In this document: in pieces, positions 1 through 13,159 of the stretch
Layout: each line of letters starts with the position of its first letter
Position numbering within the stretch: position 1 is the first letter of the stretch
Source: Phycomyces blakesleeanus NRRL 1555(-)
Taxonomy: Eukaryota; Mucoromycota; Mucoromycetes; Mucorales; Phycomycetaceae
Length of the DNA: 64,000 nt
Assembly (NCBI RefSeq): GCF_001638985.1
Contig: NW_017265136.1
Coordinates: 1,570,726 to 1,634,725, forward strand
Direction: 5' to 3'
Position numbers and translations under genes: made by a program
Notes under the pieces: model-generated
What the model saw: only the letters and a program-made list of their open reading frames with translations
Database searches by the model: none
Told to the model about the DNA's origin: nothing

Positions 1-1220
1 ATACAGTATGATATAAAAAGAAAGATCTCTGAAACACTTTCTCTTCTTACCATTTGATGTACAATGGTAACACAGGGAATCATACAATTATACAATGACT
101 TGAAAAAAAAAAGAATGATAGAACCAATTGAATGCCCTTGTTGTTCTCCTATTTGTTCCTGAATGTCTGTTCACTCTATTTTACTTCCTAATTAGCGAAC
201 AATAAGGCAGGCTTGTCAAGAACTTTTCAAACACGCGCACACCGCATACTCGTTTTTTAACATTTTTTTTTATTTTATTTTATATTGTGTCGTATTGAGT
301 GATCGTAAAAAAATCGACTTGTTCCTTGTTCACACCTACAGCTATACCTACACTTAAAGCTACAACTATTAAACTTAAATATCATTAGATCTATAATCAT
401 ATAATTAAAAAGAAAAGAAAAGAAAAAACAATCTTATACATCATCCCATCTAATTTCTAAAATATTTTCTGTAAAACAAACCAATATTCATATTCAAATA
501 TGTATGTATGTATTCACACACAACACATTGAATATACAGCCATACAACCAGCTAGAACACTTTGTATCTTTGTATCTTTTGATTTCAGGATTTTTATTTT
601 ATTTATATTGTATACATTTGTGTCTATTTTACCATCAGTCCTTTTTCTATCCTTGCAGAAATATCCGTTTCTCCTAAAAAGGCAAACGCACATCCCTTAT
701 ATTCTTTCCAACACTCTAGAATATGTATATGTATATGTATATGTATATATCTATATCTATATCTAGTTCACTTCATCACCTACACTTCACTCATTAAATC
801 ATTATTATTTTTTTCAAACTAACCTTTTTATCTTTTAAGCTCATTTTCCTTACCAAACCCAACTAAAATAAGAAGAAAAAAAGATTAATAGAATTGTGAA
901 ATAATTACATAGATCGTTTCTCTTACTAATATTTCTGTAATCCTTTTTTTTTATATCACACCACTTGTATAAATAACTATTTTGAATAGTTTTTTTTCTG
1001 TACTGAACAATAATAATATAATTTCATGCCTATCAAGTATTATACACATCTGTTTTAAGGATAAAGCTAAAGAAATCAAGTCAAAGTATATATGTAAATA
1101 GTTAACTACAAAAATGATATCTTGATCTTTAATAAATTGTACTCACTAAAGTATTAGCTTTGTCTATATCTATGTGTGATAATAAAGAAAAATGAAACTA
1201 AAAACAGGGTTTACTCATTC

Positions 1221-1255
1221 TTTTTTTTTTTTTTTTTTTGGGGGGGGGGGGGGGG
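1221..1255 (+). repeat. T19-G16 homopolymer junction
   Basis: Nineteen T are followed directly by sixteen G. The G run could form a quadruplex, or the junction could be an assembly or polymerase artefact. A similar C14-T16 junction lies at 20184-20213. Confidence 0.9.
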
Positions 1256-2676
1256 ACGAAAATAAGGGAGTTTACTTTGGGCATACGTATATAATGAAAA
1301 GAACAAAAAGAACAGAACCGTGTTTCTGGCTCATTTACAATACCATTTTTTTTTCTTTAAAAAAAAAAGTACAAACTATAAAATCTAAAAAAAGTTTAAA
1401 AGAAATACAAACACATTTCTTTTTATTGTAACACAACCCTTCATTCAATTGAGAAAAGGTTTCGGACTCAATACTAATTTGGATTGGACACAAATTTACA
1501 ATAGGCGATTGAACGTGTGGCTCAAGTTTGTGCACAAAAAATACAGCCAAAACACACATAAATTATTTTCAACGTTTTAATTAATACTCAGATCTCACAA
1601 AAATATTCTTTTTTATTTTGAATTTTAATGACCGGCACAGTTATAATCACTGCGCGGTAATATTAGAAAAATAATAATAATAATAATCAATGTGTGTTTG
1701 TATGTGCATGGTGCAGTTATGATATACTTGTATTCATAAAGCTAACCAGTCAGCCAGTCAGCCAGCCAGCCAAGAAAAAAAAAGTATTGGCTGATAATTA
1801 TTTGGTTTCTGGGTATTGAAATATACAACAATGATGTTGAGCTATTTTATGATATTCTAAACTTCTTATTGTATTATTATCTTAAGAGAATATACATTTA
1901 TTTATACCAATACTGCTTGTCAATTTTTGCTAGGCAATAAAATAAAATAAAATACAGATACAAGCCTTGGTGCTAATCTTTATTTTCTAATCTCACTAGT
2001 TAGATTATTTATCTCTGTAATATACTATATTATATTTGCATTTGCATTTTACATTTATACTTTATATCTTGTTGTTGTTACTGCTGTTACATATTATAGA
2101 TCATCTCTTTAAACAATAATATATGTATGTATATATATATATATATATCGCCTCTTGAGCCTTTTTATCAGAGGGACAAACAAAACACTCTTTTATTAAA
2201 CACGCCTTATCTATGTCTTGTCTTATTCTCTCGGTCTTTTCGGCAACAAGCAAGAACAATAAGATTGATATATAAATATATAAAGAGTCCGCCAAACTAC
2301 ATCAGTAAAAAAGAGAACAGGAATGTGTTTTAGATTTGGATCTCAATAAGCAAATCTTGAAACTCTTCTATGCGAAACATAACAAGCTCTAGAATGCTTT
2401 AATTATACATGAGTATGTAAATAATAGTAATAATATTAAGAAGAAAAAGAAACGATAATAGTAATAGTAAAAAGCGGCTTTTCAGTCGTTGTTCTCTATT
2501 GGCTTTATTAAACCGTGTGGTTTAACAAGAATTCTTTCCTTCTTTCCTTCCTTCCTTCCTTCTTTTTTTCTTTTTTTCTTTTATTCTTTTTCTTTTATTT
2601 TTATTTTATTGTCCTTTAGAATTCATTCATGTAACAGTCATTCTATCCTCGTTTTCTTTTCTTTTTTTTTTTACAG

Positions 2677-2768
2677 GTGAAAATCATAAGGCTTTTTTTA
2701 GACAGCGTTGGACAATTGAGCGTCTGGAATCTTCAGACGAATTAGAATCAAGCGATAGGAAAGCGTAG
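2677..2768 (+). other. possible orphan terminal exon
   Basis: A pyrimidine-rich tract ending in TTACAG at 2671-2676 precedes an open stretch that, read in phase 1, gives about 30 residues. These are rich in charged residues (ENHKAFFRQRWTIERLESSD, then ELESSDRKA) and end at TAG 2766-2768. The composition looks like real protein rather than spacer, but I found no upstream exon with a matching phase. It may be the last exon of an undetected gene, a relic, or chance. Confidence 0.2.
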
Positions 2769-4362
2769 ATTTATTTACTTATTTATTTATTTAATTCCTC
2801 TATTATTGTAAGGGGGTAGAAATGGTATTAGTATAAGTAGTAAGTCTTAAAAAGAACATCTTGATGGTTCCGCAAACGATAGAGAGAGAGAGAAAAGAGT
2901 GTGTGAGAATGTATATAGGCACATATGTATTTATCATATGCCCGGTGTATTCAGCTTCTTATTTCAGTTAAAAAAAAAGAAGGGATTTGATGAGTTTAGT
3001 CATTAAAAATGATTTTCTAATTTTTCCGTTAAAGAGATACAAATAGTTTGTAAGCTTAATCATTATTTGAGAAAAATATTTTATTGTTGCTGCTATTAAT
3101 GTTACGCTTACACTTATTATTGGTTTCTTTTCTTTCTCTCTCTCTCTATTTTGAATAGACTATCTCTACACATGTAACATTTCTTTCAAGTAAGGAACCT
3201 TTTCTAAATGCGCGCGCAAATATATATATAAGTTTTTATACAATTCATTGTTTCTTGTTGAGAAAGGAGTGGATATTTTAATGTAGAAAAGGAAAGTATC
3301 CATGCTCACAGTGAGTCTTTTTATGTTTTACACCCCATATTTCTTGGGGCAAAAAAAAAGACAGATTAAGATATTACATATTAATAGATTGCTTATTGGT
3401 GACAGATAACGATAGACTATACATGTTTATTTCTTAATACACACACATATATATATATATATAGTATACATCAATACAGTAATATTTAATATATTCCTTT
3501 TTTGTATGTCAAACTTATCTATGACACAGAATTTTAAGCCTTGATATGTAGATTTACATCTTAAATTCAAAAAAAAGGGGATCTATAGTCTATTGCTCAG
3601 AGAAAAACCCGTACCTGAATTTTGTTAATTTGTTTTACATCTACATACACACACACACACATAAAATAAACAAATGACAGATTATCCATATATAGTATAA
3701 GATTTTCTCGTATAGCGGCACTTCCATACATGGATAAATTTATCGCCTTTCGAAAAATAATTACTCTCTCGGATAATACTCTATTTTGATTTTTGATTTT
3801 TTATGTACTTTTTGATACCTTGCGGTTTTTAATAGAATTTTGCTGTTTTATACATAAAACCTTATTTTAATAAAAAAGAAAAATTTATATTGCTGAATCT
3901 TAAAGAGCTTTATAATCTCAGTAGTATAAAGAATACATGCGCGTGTACGTGTGTGTGTTTGTGTGTGTGTAGTAATATTTTTTTTTTATATTTTTATAAT
4001 ACGATTCATATGTATAAAAATATGCTTTTTTTAACCGTGCACACTCTAAATAATACCTTTTTCACATTAGGTTAAAATACGATTACACTTTTTTTTCTTT
4101 TTTTATATAAATTTCCTTTTTTATTTCTATATCTTTGACAAAGAGGGGGTTTTTTTTCTTCTTCTTACATTTAATTTTCTTGCTAAGCAAAGTGTGATGC
4201 TAAGCAACGCAAAACAAAACAAAACAAAACAAAGGAAAGAATGAAAGGATATGATAAAAGGAAAAAAAAAATTAAAAGAAGAAGAAGAAGAAGCCTTTTA
4301 TATTAAACTTATAATGATTCAATAATGATGATAAAAAATTGATATTATATTTTTATATTTTA

Positions 4363-4432
4363 CTTCTTGTTCTTGTTCTTGTTCTTGTTCTTGTTCTTGT
4401 TCTTGTTCTTATTCTTATTCTTATTCTTGTTT
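4363..4432 (+). repeat. TTCTTG hexanucleotide microsatellite
   Basis: About eleven tandem copies of a TTCTTG unit, with TTCTTA variants towards the right end. It lies in the non-coding spacer. Confidence 0.9.
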
Positions 4433-4940
4433 TTGTCCTTGTAAACTCGTTGGCAATCTTCAATTTAAGTCGAAGATCAAACGTCTAATTCATCGGACTT
4501 GAATAAAGGGAAAATATCGAGGCTACAATGTAACAATGATTCTGATAATCTTTAATTTTGGGTAGTGCAAAATATGAAAATTTTAATCAATTAAGCTGAA
4601 GATCTTTCTTTGGTAAATATAGCGAGCGTTGAGTTGAGTTGGGAGTACAGCCTTTTGTTTGTTTCTTTTGTCAGAAATAAAATTACAGTACAGATTGCCA
4701 AGCAGCTCTAAATATGTGTAAATATATATATATATATATATATTATGAATTCTGTGAGTTTTTTGGAGACAAAAAAAAGGAGTTATAGGGTTTAAAGATA
4801 ATAATAAATATTATGGATGTTTAGTTTTCGCTGATGATATCTTGAGCTGCTTAAAGTTATTCAACGTAAGAGAACTGTGAATATCAGAAGTGTCAGACTC
4901 CTATGCTACTTGAACCTTTTGCCAATTGATAAAATATATC

Positions 4941-4982
<42 letters not shown>

Positions 4983-7654
4983 AAAACAAAGCAAAAACAT
5001 CAAGGTTAATGAAAGCGATTGTTTTCAACAAACCTTAGCTCGAGTACTAACTGAATAGCACATACTACTACTAATATTAGTATTCTTTCTTAAACAAAAA
5101 TTTATAAGCAAACAACCCAGCACCTTGAACACACACGCATATATAGTGGGCTAACTGCAAACTATTGCCATGGATCTCCCATGACAACAAATGGTCAAGT
5201 TATCTGTTATAATCATAGGCTTCTGTTTTTGTATTAAACTATGTGAAATTTTATATGTCCCTAATCTCTGTTTTCTTTATTTATTTATTTTCCCAAGCGA
5301 ACCGGAATGGTTTAATTATATAGCTGTTGCCATTTTTGTGTTGGCGGAAAGACTCATTATTCATCTTGTCCTAATACAATTTAAAATTTGAGATTTAGTG
5401 TTTCTCTATGTTACCAACTATACACGAGAGAAAGTTAAAATAGTAGTCAATAGCATTCTTCGCTCTAGTTTGTAGCTTGGTAGAGGTCATGGAGGGTTAC
5501 CACTCTCCCATATTCTTTACAGCCTGATATTGTCGGCTCATTATTGATATACATGTATCTTTTTGAACCAAACATTTGGCTATACGTGGTCCGATATTTA
5601 CTTACAGGGCTACAGCACGCACTGGCATTCCTTTCTCGTATACATACATAAAGAGATCTTCTTCATTAATTTTTTTAATTTTTCATAATCCCTGTACCAC
5701 TAATGTTCTTTTTGTGTTATAGACTTTTCTAGTTTCTCTTTTATCTGATTTTGTGTCTTTACTTTCCAATAAACAATACAAGAAATTATCTGATTTAGTT
5801 TTTGGCAATCTTCATTAATTTATGTGGTTTGATATAAATTGCGTTTGTTGTAATTTTAAGATCATTTATTTCCAAGTGAGATACATACCTCTCATTCTCT
5901 ATACTAGTAACCCATTTCTAGACCAGCTCTCATAAATAAACTAGGCTATCCGGCTTTGGTTTATTTGAATATATATTTCCTTTAAAAAAGTGAAATTAAA
6001 GAAAGAGGTAAAGAGCTGGTGGTGGTGAAATGCATAAATTACACACACACGCATATAGAAAGAAATTGTGATACGCCAAGCCTTTTCTTCTTCTTTTTTC
6101 TTTCTTTTTTTTTCTTTTACTCTTTGGACAAAGTTTATTTATTTTTAAAAAAAAATTGAAAAATGTTACACACTGGGCTTACATAGAAGAAAAGTTTCTA
6201 GAAATTGTTTAAATTATCTACAAAAAGAAGAGAAGTTGGCTATAATTTTATATCTATGCTCTAATAAACCTTAATCCATCAACACATACACATACTTAAA
6301 AGCAATATGATATTATATTCTGTAGAAAATAAGAAATGATTTTTGTTTTTAGAAAACGAAGATATATATATATATATATATATATATCAATTGTGAAGCT
6401 AAAAAGGCTCAGCTTGGCTTGAATCTGAATCCTTAATGGTTTTGAATAGAAAAAGAGAGAAAGTTTCGTATTTTAGATGGTTCATTTAATAACTATGCAC
6501 AAGCATCATAAGCTTGAGGGGATTTTTTTTCGCTGACTAGTATGTAGTGTCATGGGATATGGCGTATTAAGCTTGTCCTTAAATAAGAGAGTGCTTCTTG
6601 CTTTTTTTTTCTCTTTTCTGTTTTTTTTTTACTTTTATATGTTTTGACTTTTCAGACATGACATCATACTGTAACATAGAATTGTTTCCATGACAACGGA
6701 AATCTTAAGGTTAGGTAATTGTTAATAATAACAGTAATAGTAGCTGCAATAGCAATATCAATAGCAATAAGCCAAACCAAGCCAAAGGAAAAGAAAGAAA
6801 AAATTAATGTCTACTATCTTACTTTTATTGACTTGTAATTTTATCAACCCTTTATTTAAAAAGAATATATTAATGGTGAGGGGACTAACAACAATAATAA
6901 TGATACTGATAATAAAAGGAGGGTAAAAAGGTTAGATAGTGTCTGAAAACGTGGTTGTGGTCAGGGATGATACACTATACACTATACACCAAATGCCGGA
7001 TCAAATAAACAGCTGGTCTCAATACTCCTGCAACGTATTGTAGTCATTTACACAAATGGCAGGCGCCTTGGTTTTTTTTTCTTTTACTATGAAACTATTC
7101 TCAAAACCACCCCGTTTTTATTATTATTATTATTATTATTATTGCTCACTTTTGATATAAGTACACAAACATATATATATATATATCGTTAACATCTTCC
7201 ATACACCCCTATCAACACAAAAGAAGAAGAAGTTGTGATGACATGCGTATATTTGTGTGTGTGTGTATGTGTGTATATGTGTAAATATAAAGACTGTCAT
7301 TTCTATACATATATTCATATATAAATATTCTTGTTTTTATTTTTCAAAAACAAACAATAAACAATTTTACAGGTTTTACCACATAAACACACTACCGGCA
7401 CACACGCACAATATATACATATATACATATATACACATAATCATATACAAACCTACGCACTCAAATATACACACACAAACACAGAGAGAAATCTTTTTGG
7501 GGTTTTTATTACCGATTGTCACAAGCCCAAAAAAAAATCCTCACCACGCAGACCAAGAGATCAAAACGGAGGCCATGAAAACTCAAAAAAAAGTTTCCGG
7601 TGAAGAATCTACTCGACTAGTATAAATAAATAAATATCAAATCAGCCAAATATT

Positions 7655-7744
7655 TAGTTACCTAGTTACCTAGTTACCTAGTTGCCTAGTTACCTAGTTA
7701 CCTAGTTGCCTAGTTACCTAGTTACCTAGTTGCCTAGTTACCTA
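7655..7744 (+). repeat. 8-bp tandem repeat with 24-bp higher order
   Basis: About eleven copies of ACCTAGTT. From the fourth unit on, every third copy carries G in place of the first A, giving a 24-bp higher-order period (A, A, G). It lies about 170 bp upstream of the ATG at 7918, so it is in the promoter or 5' UTR region of that gene. Confidence 0.9.
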
Positions 7745-7917
7745 TATCTATATCTATATTTATATTTATATATAATTAGAAAGATTTATACATATATATA
7801 TATATATTTATATACATATTTATAATTAGATATCCTTTATATCTCAAATCACCCTTTTCTTGCTTTCTTTTGCTTTATATTCCTTTTTCCTTTCGTACAC
7901 CCCATCCATAAGAAATT

Positions 7918-9006
7918 ATGCTATTCAAGGCGATTTCGAAACTCAAAAAGTCGGCCAGTTGTCCCAATAACTCCTCAGCCAACTCTCTACAAAACTCCAA
8001 CGATCCCTTTGACGAACCAGCCGAAAAGACAGACACCCCCTCTTTCAAAATCAACCTGCCTACCTCCCGCTGTGTCCCTCACAGCATGCGGGCACTCAAT
8101 CTATCCTCACTTGTCATCGAGCCCTACCACATATACACACCCACAGAACCAACAACGCCAGCAAAAATCTCATCAGCGTCACCAACAACCTCATCATCAT
8201 TATCGAATACAGAATCACACGCACAGCATCCTTGTAACCGCTGGTTATCTAGAAAACTGTCAAAAGCACGATCAAAACTAGTTACCGATTCAGTTCAGGA
8301 ACCACCCGCTAAGAATCTCGTTTCAGATCGTTACCTGGCAAAACTAGAAAATGTTCAATACAGACTGAAGCGTTTGATCCAGCCACATAAGATTATATAC
8401 GAAATCGAGTACAACCGAGACGGGCGATGGCTCCAACTTGAGCCCAAAACCTCCGCAGACCTGGATGCAGTACACAAGAAAGGGTTTTCAAAGATGGACG
8501 TTCGATTTGATAAGAATCTAATGCAGCACAACCTCTTTGAGGAGCGCACTTTGAAACACAAGGATTCATTTGATGTCCAGGTAGAAATTTGGTACATGCA
8601 GTCTACCGACAATCCGGACACCAGTGACAGTGGTGATGGTGATTGCGGCGGGCTGAGGACTCGGCGGGTACGATGGTGGAAGACAACTGATCGTGGAATG
8701 GCCTATTTACCAGGAACACATCATGACACATCATCCTTACCCATGACACGTAACCATGTCTTGGGATTTTTTAAATCTCTCCAAGAAAACAACAACAACA
8801 ACAACAGTAACATCAACAACACCAATAGCAGCAGCAGCAATAGCAGCAATATCAACATCAACATCAACAGCACAATCAACAATAACAGCAGCAACTATGA
8901 TACTTTATCCATTCCACCTAGCCTGGTTGATACTGACGGTACAGCATCAACTCAAGATTTTTCTTTTGATGGCCAAATGTCACCCCGGATATCATGGACA
9001 GACTAA
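7918..9006 (+). CDS. unknown protein, Asn-rich C-terminus (362 aa)
   Basis: I do not recognise this family. The gene is a single open frame of 362 codons from ATG 7918 to TAA 9004-9006. The N-terminal third is Ser/Thr/Pro-rich and probably disordered. Residues about 140-265 look folded: a YRLKRLI segment, then EYNRDGRWLQLEP, a charged helix, FDVQVEIWYM and RRVRWWKTTDRG. The W/Y spacing around the RDGRW segment faintly resembles a WWE-type fold, but this is a weak inference. Residues about 290-335 are almost pure Asn/Ser/Ile from AAC/AGC/ATC repeats. There is no signal peptide or membrane segment. The upstream region carries the ACCTAGTT repeat array. Codon structure over more than 300 residues and the abrupt drop to spacer on both sides support a real gene. 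Confidence 0.75.
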   Translation: MLFKAISKLKKSASCPNNSSANSLQNSNDPFDEPAEKTDTPSFKINLPTSRCVPHSMRALNLSSLVIEPYHIYTPTEPTTPAKISSASPTTSSSLSNTESHAQHPCNRWLSRKLSKARSKLVTDSVQEPPAKNLVSDRYLAKLENVQYRLKRLIQPHKIIYEIEYNRDGRWLQLEPKTSADLDAVHKKGFSKMDVRFDKNLMQHNLFEERTLKHKDSFDVQVEIWYMQSTDNPDTSDSGDGDCGGLRTRRVRWWKTTDRGMAYLPGTHHDTSSLPMTRNHVLGFFKSLQENNNNNNSNINNTNSSSSNSSNINININSTINNNSSNYDTLSIPPSLVDTDGTASTQDFSFDGQMSPRISWTD

Positions 9007-10064
9007 GGGGAATTATTCCCCTTCCTCCAAAAACCAAAAAAAAAACAGACACTCCCTTTTCACTTTACATCCTTAGTTGGTGTGTGTATGCGTGTGAGGA
9101 AGTTGAGTGATCGAGTGCGTGATCGAGTGCGTGTATGGGTGTATAGATGCGTGAGTGAATTAGAATACAGAGCCAACTTTATATAACTCCCACAAAGTAA
9201 TGAGGCACTTTACACAAAATCCAACTCTTTTGTACATATAATATTCCTTTACTTTCTTTTATTCTATTCTATTTATTTATTTATTTTTACATTAACTTAC
9301 TATTTTTACTTTATTTACATGCTTATTCACTTCATCCACCTACATAACCTACACACATACATCAACCCATAAATGCATTTTGTCTTAGACTATACAGTAA
9401 ATACTCTTTTTTATATACAGCATTAAAATATAAAAGACGTGTATATATATATATATATATACATTCTAGACACTCTAACTGTGTACATGTGAGGAATCCT
9501 CTTATTACAAAGCATCGTGCTATTTTTTTTTCCTTTTGTTCCTTTGTTCCTTTGTTCCTTTAATTATTCAGGAGAAGAAGAGAAATAACTGTCCGTAAAG
9601 AAGTGATACAGAGTAGATCCAAATAAACAAACAAACAAACAGACCAAAAATAAAGAGAGAGAAAAAAAAAAGAACTTTTCTATATAAATACGTGTGTATA
9701 GGTGTTAAGATTCAGGCTTTTGGCCTTACAATATTTGAATTCTTCTTCTACTTTATAAATGCTATAAATACAAGAGTGATAAGAAAGCAAAGATAATTTA
9801 AGCGCTTATATATACTATAGAGATATTAGACAATCGAACTATTTTAGATAAGAAAAAAGAGGCATTATAGAGTTGAATCTCAATTGGCAATGATGAAATC
9901 AATTTTCTAAAATAAATTATAATAATAATAGTAGTAGTAATAGTTTTATTTCAGTAACCATAGTAATAAAATACCCTTTTTTTTATAGGTATTGGTTTTC
10001 TTTGTTCCTATAAACATTTTTCTTTGTATTTTATATACGCATATAGACTTCCCTGCTTACACTT
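9007..10064. other. spacer, no gene seen
   Basis: Probably the 3' UTR of the upstream gene followed by the promoter of the next. It contains (TA)n near 9440, CTTTGTTC repeats near 9535 and a TTCC-like tract. No coding signal is seen on either strand. Confidence 0.6.
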
Positions 10065-13000
10065 ATGGTGTGGAATAAACGAATATCACCATCAACACTC
10101 TTTTGTCTTGTCATTACATTCATCGCATTTATACGAGCATGTAATCTGTATCGTGATTCAACCAAAAGTCTTCGTCCATCCAAAAGTCATTTAGACAACA
10201 ATGATCTCGACCTCTTAAATGCGAGAAAAAAAATTTACGATCCACTAGTCATTGGAGCCAAACCCTCTAATATATTCTATTTTATCCAAGCAAGTTTCAA
10301 TAAAATACAGACAGATATAGATATACAAAAAAAATGTCGCGTAATCTAAAACTTTCTTTTTTTTTTTGGTTTCAGGTTTCTGACATACACATTTCTCGAT
10401 TCAAGACAAAAGGCCATACTCAAAACTTTTTACACTTTCTCCAGTCATCGCTTCCAACCATCAAGTATTGTTTACTTCCACACCAAATATATATACACTA
10501 TTTATTACCATGTCTCCTTCTATCTATTTATTTTCAACTTTTTAGTAAATTAGTTACTAAGCATAATGTCCCTTTTTATTATTATTACATATACATATAT
10601 ATAGACCAGAGTTTGTGGTTGTTACGGGTGATTTAACAGATGCAAAAGATCCCGGAGGAGTGAATTCTTATCAATCAGCCGAAGAGTGGGAAATTTACGA
10701 AAAAGCTGTAAAAGAAAGAGGATCAGACACACCGTGGTATGATTTGCGAGGAAACCACGATTGCTTCAACATGGCTTCCTGGTCCTCCGATCAAAACCTC
10801 TATCGCAAATACGGAAAGAGTGCCTCACTTGTAGAACAAGGCCAGGGAGTTTACAGCTGGAGCGCCAATAAGACTTTTGGACAATACAAATTTATTGCTG
10901 CTGATGTGTGGTAAGCCGTAAAGAATATCTATATATATATATATGTTAATAGCTAATTGATTCATTTAACAAATAATATACGTATATATGTGTGCGTATA
11001 TGTTATAATTCATTAGTCCCAAAAAGGGTCCAGCTCGACCTTTCAACTTTTTCGGTTACATGCCTTCAACCACTATGGATCGACTAGAGGCAGAAGTCTT
11101 GGAAGGATCATACAACCACACTTTTCTTGTAATTGTCATTATTAACTAACCTTGCTATTGCAACTTACTTTTGATTTTGTGTTCATCTATTAATCTAGTT
11201 TAGTATTATCTGTTACTAATACATAATTATGCTTTCTTTCTTTTGTCTGTCTGTTTTTGGTAGTTTGTGCATTATCCTACCACAACTGTACTCTTCGGTA
11301 CTTCTTCAACTGGCCACACTTACCACGACATTGCCCAGCATATTAGTGTCTACTTTTGTGGCCATCTTCATCGTCTTGTTGCTGGTAATGAAACAGCAAT
11401 AACAGTAGCATCAAAAAATGACCCCATAGATATTCAAAGCTCACAAACACATGCACACATGCACACACGCACACACGCACACATATATATATACTTTTTC
11501 TTTTTTCATTTTTTTTCTGGTATATCTATTTATCTGCAATCATAAAAAGGTCTAGGCGATGTATTGAAATCTTATGATCCAACATCCGACACACTTGAGC
11601 TCGAGGTTGGAGACCTCAAGGACCATGGCGCATACCGAATTGTCGCCGTCGACCACGATTTGGTTTCATTTGTGGACGTTGACCTACCATTGGCGCAAAT
11701 AGGAGCCTTTGAACCCTCGCCGGAACTGGAGTGGCCCGATCCGCCTATCAAACCTGCGCCGGTCATCTTGATCACCAATCCAAAAGACGCCCAGTTTACA
11801 TTAGCCCACAAAGAACCAATTGCTCGAATTGGCACAAGTACCCATATCCGAATGCTCATCTTCTCTGAATACAGCCCGGATGAGCTCAAAGTCCGGCTGT
11901 CTGTCGACGGAAACCGCCACCCATTCCCGGCCTTGTTTGTCGGAAACTCGTCGTTGCCGCTCTGGGTGTCTTCTTGGGAAGCCAACGACTTTAATGACTT
12001 TCAGACCCACAACCTGGTTGTTCAGGTCACAGCACCAGATGGACAAGTAGGCCAATCCGAGGTATTGTTCCGAGTTGATCATTCGCGCCTCTACATCAAG
12101 TCAGGCATTTTTGGCAAATTGGTCATGAAGGGCCAGCTCGCGACCACCCTGCGAGGACTTTCGATCCTGGCCGTAGTTGGCTTACTGACCTTGCTGCTGG
12201 TGCCAAAAGTGTGGGCAGATATCTACCCGTCTAAAGGAGACCAGATCTTGGTCGAAATCCACAAACTGGACCAGGTAGACCAGAGTCCTTATCAAGGTCT
12301 CTACAGACAGTGTCTCTTGTGGTACTTGCGCTTCGTACGACTCCCCCAGGTTGACTTCCTGAGCTGGTTTATGTGTTGGATTACAATCCTTAGCCTGGTG
12401 TGCTTGCCTTGGTTCAGGGCAGAGTTTATCCCCACCGGAGAGACGGCCGACGAACGACTGGGAACTTTTTACATGTGGGGACTTGTTCTCAATCAACAAT
12501 GGATTCCGCTCTCCGACACCTGGATGTATGCCACCATGCACTTTTGCGACGACATTGCTGTCTTTGTTCTCCTGTTTGCCTGGCGTACAGTTGATTCCTG
12601 TGATCTTTATTGTCGCAGTAACCCCAATAGCAACAGTAACGATGGCCACCGCTCTCAGCAGCTTTATGAACGGGCCTGGTTCAAGGGTTTCGAGATCGTC
12701 TATCTGTTGTGGCGGATATCCGAACTTGCGGCGCTTGCAGCTTTCTACGGTGGTTTCTGGCCTTACTTTTTCGAGAGTATTTTGTGGCTCTGGTCGGCTT
12801 ATGTGGGCTACGTTCTGTTGCTAGGAGCCAAACACGGCTTACTGCGAAAACGATCTAGATCAGATAGAATTGGAGTTATTCTGGAAGGCTGCCCTGGGTG
12901 TCTTGAAGGAACACCAAACCAACAACAACTTCCATTTACCTTGGATACCCAAAGAGAAAGAGGGGGAGGAGTAGATAGGCAAGCTAACGACAATGAAGAG

Positions 13001-13159
13001 GCAGCACCATTGCTTGTAAACTCTTCTGTGCCAGAGTCCACGGGTTTGTCGAGTGGGATCACAAGCTCTAGTCCGTTGCTGGATTCTAGCGAAGGACCTG
13101 TTCAGGTCAAGAGTCGAAAGCGTGGAACACGATCTCCGACAGAGGCATCGACAGATTAA
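10065..13159 (+). CDS. TMEM62: TMEM62-like membrane metallophosphoesterase
   Basis: Six exons: 10065-10289, 10376-10464, 10605-10910, 11017-11128, 11264-11384 and 11550-13159 (820 aa). An N-terminal hydrophobic segment (residues about 8-22) is followed by a calcineurin-like phosphoesterase domain with all the metal-ligand motifs: SDIH (77-80), GDLTD (113-117), GNHD (154-157) and GHLH (277-280). The family-specific QVSDIHIS and RPFNFFGY stretches match TMEM62 rather than soluble phosphoesterases. After a beta-rich middle region, the last 430 residues hold several hydrophobic segments, beginning with a helix near LSILAVVGLLTLLLVPKVWA, then a disordered tail. The substrate of TMEM62 proteins is not established, and an endomembrane location is inferred. 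The first intron begins with GC rather than GT (GCAAGT); only this join gives the conserved FIQ-VSDIH sequence. The last exon is noticeably GC-richer than the spacers. Confidence 0.88.

Larger units (their letters stand above)
1..7654. other. gene-poor AT-rich spacer
   Basis: No convincing gene is seen in this stretch. Open frames here are short and built of AT-rich or microsatellite codons. It holds many simple repeats: (TA)n near 2137, 3446, 4725 and 6362, a TTCC/TTTC tract near 2535, an AAAAC tract near 4206, and (ATT)n at 4941-4980. A TTATT tract lies near 7118. One short stretch at 2677-2768 looks like a possible terminal exon and is listed separately. A 66-codon frame at 5191-5391 reads partly like protein in its second half but has no recognisable family. 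Confidence 0.6.
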
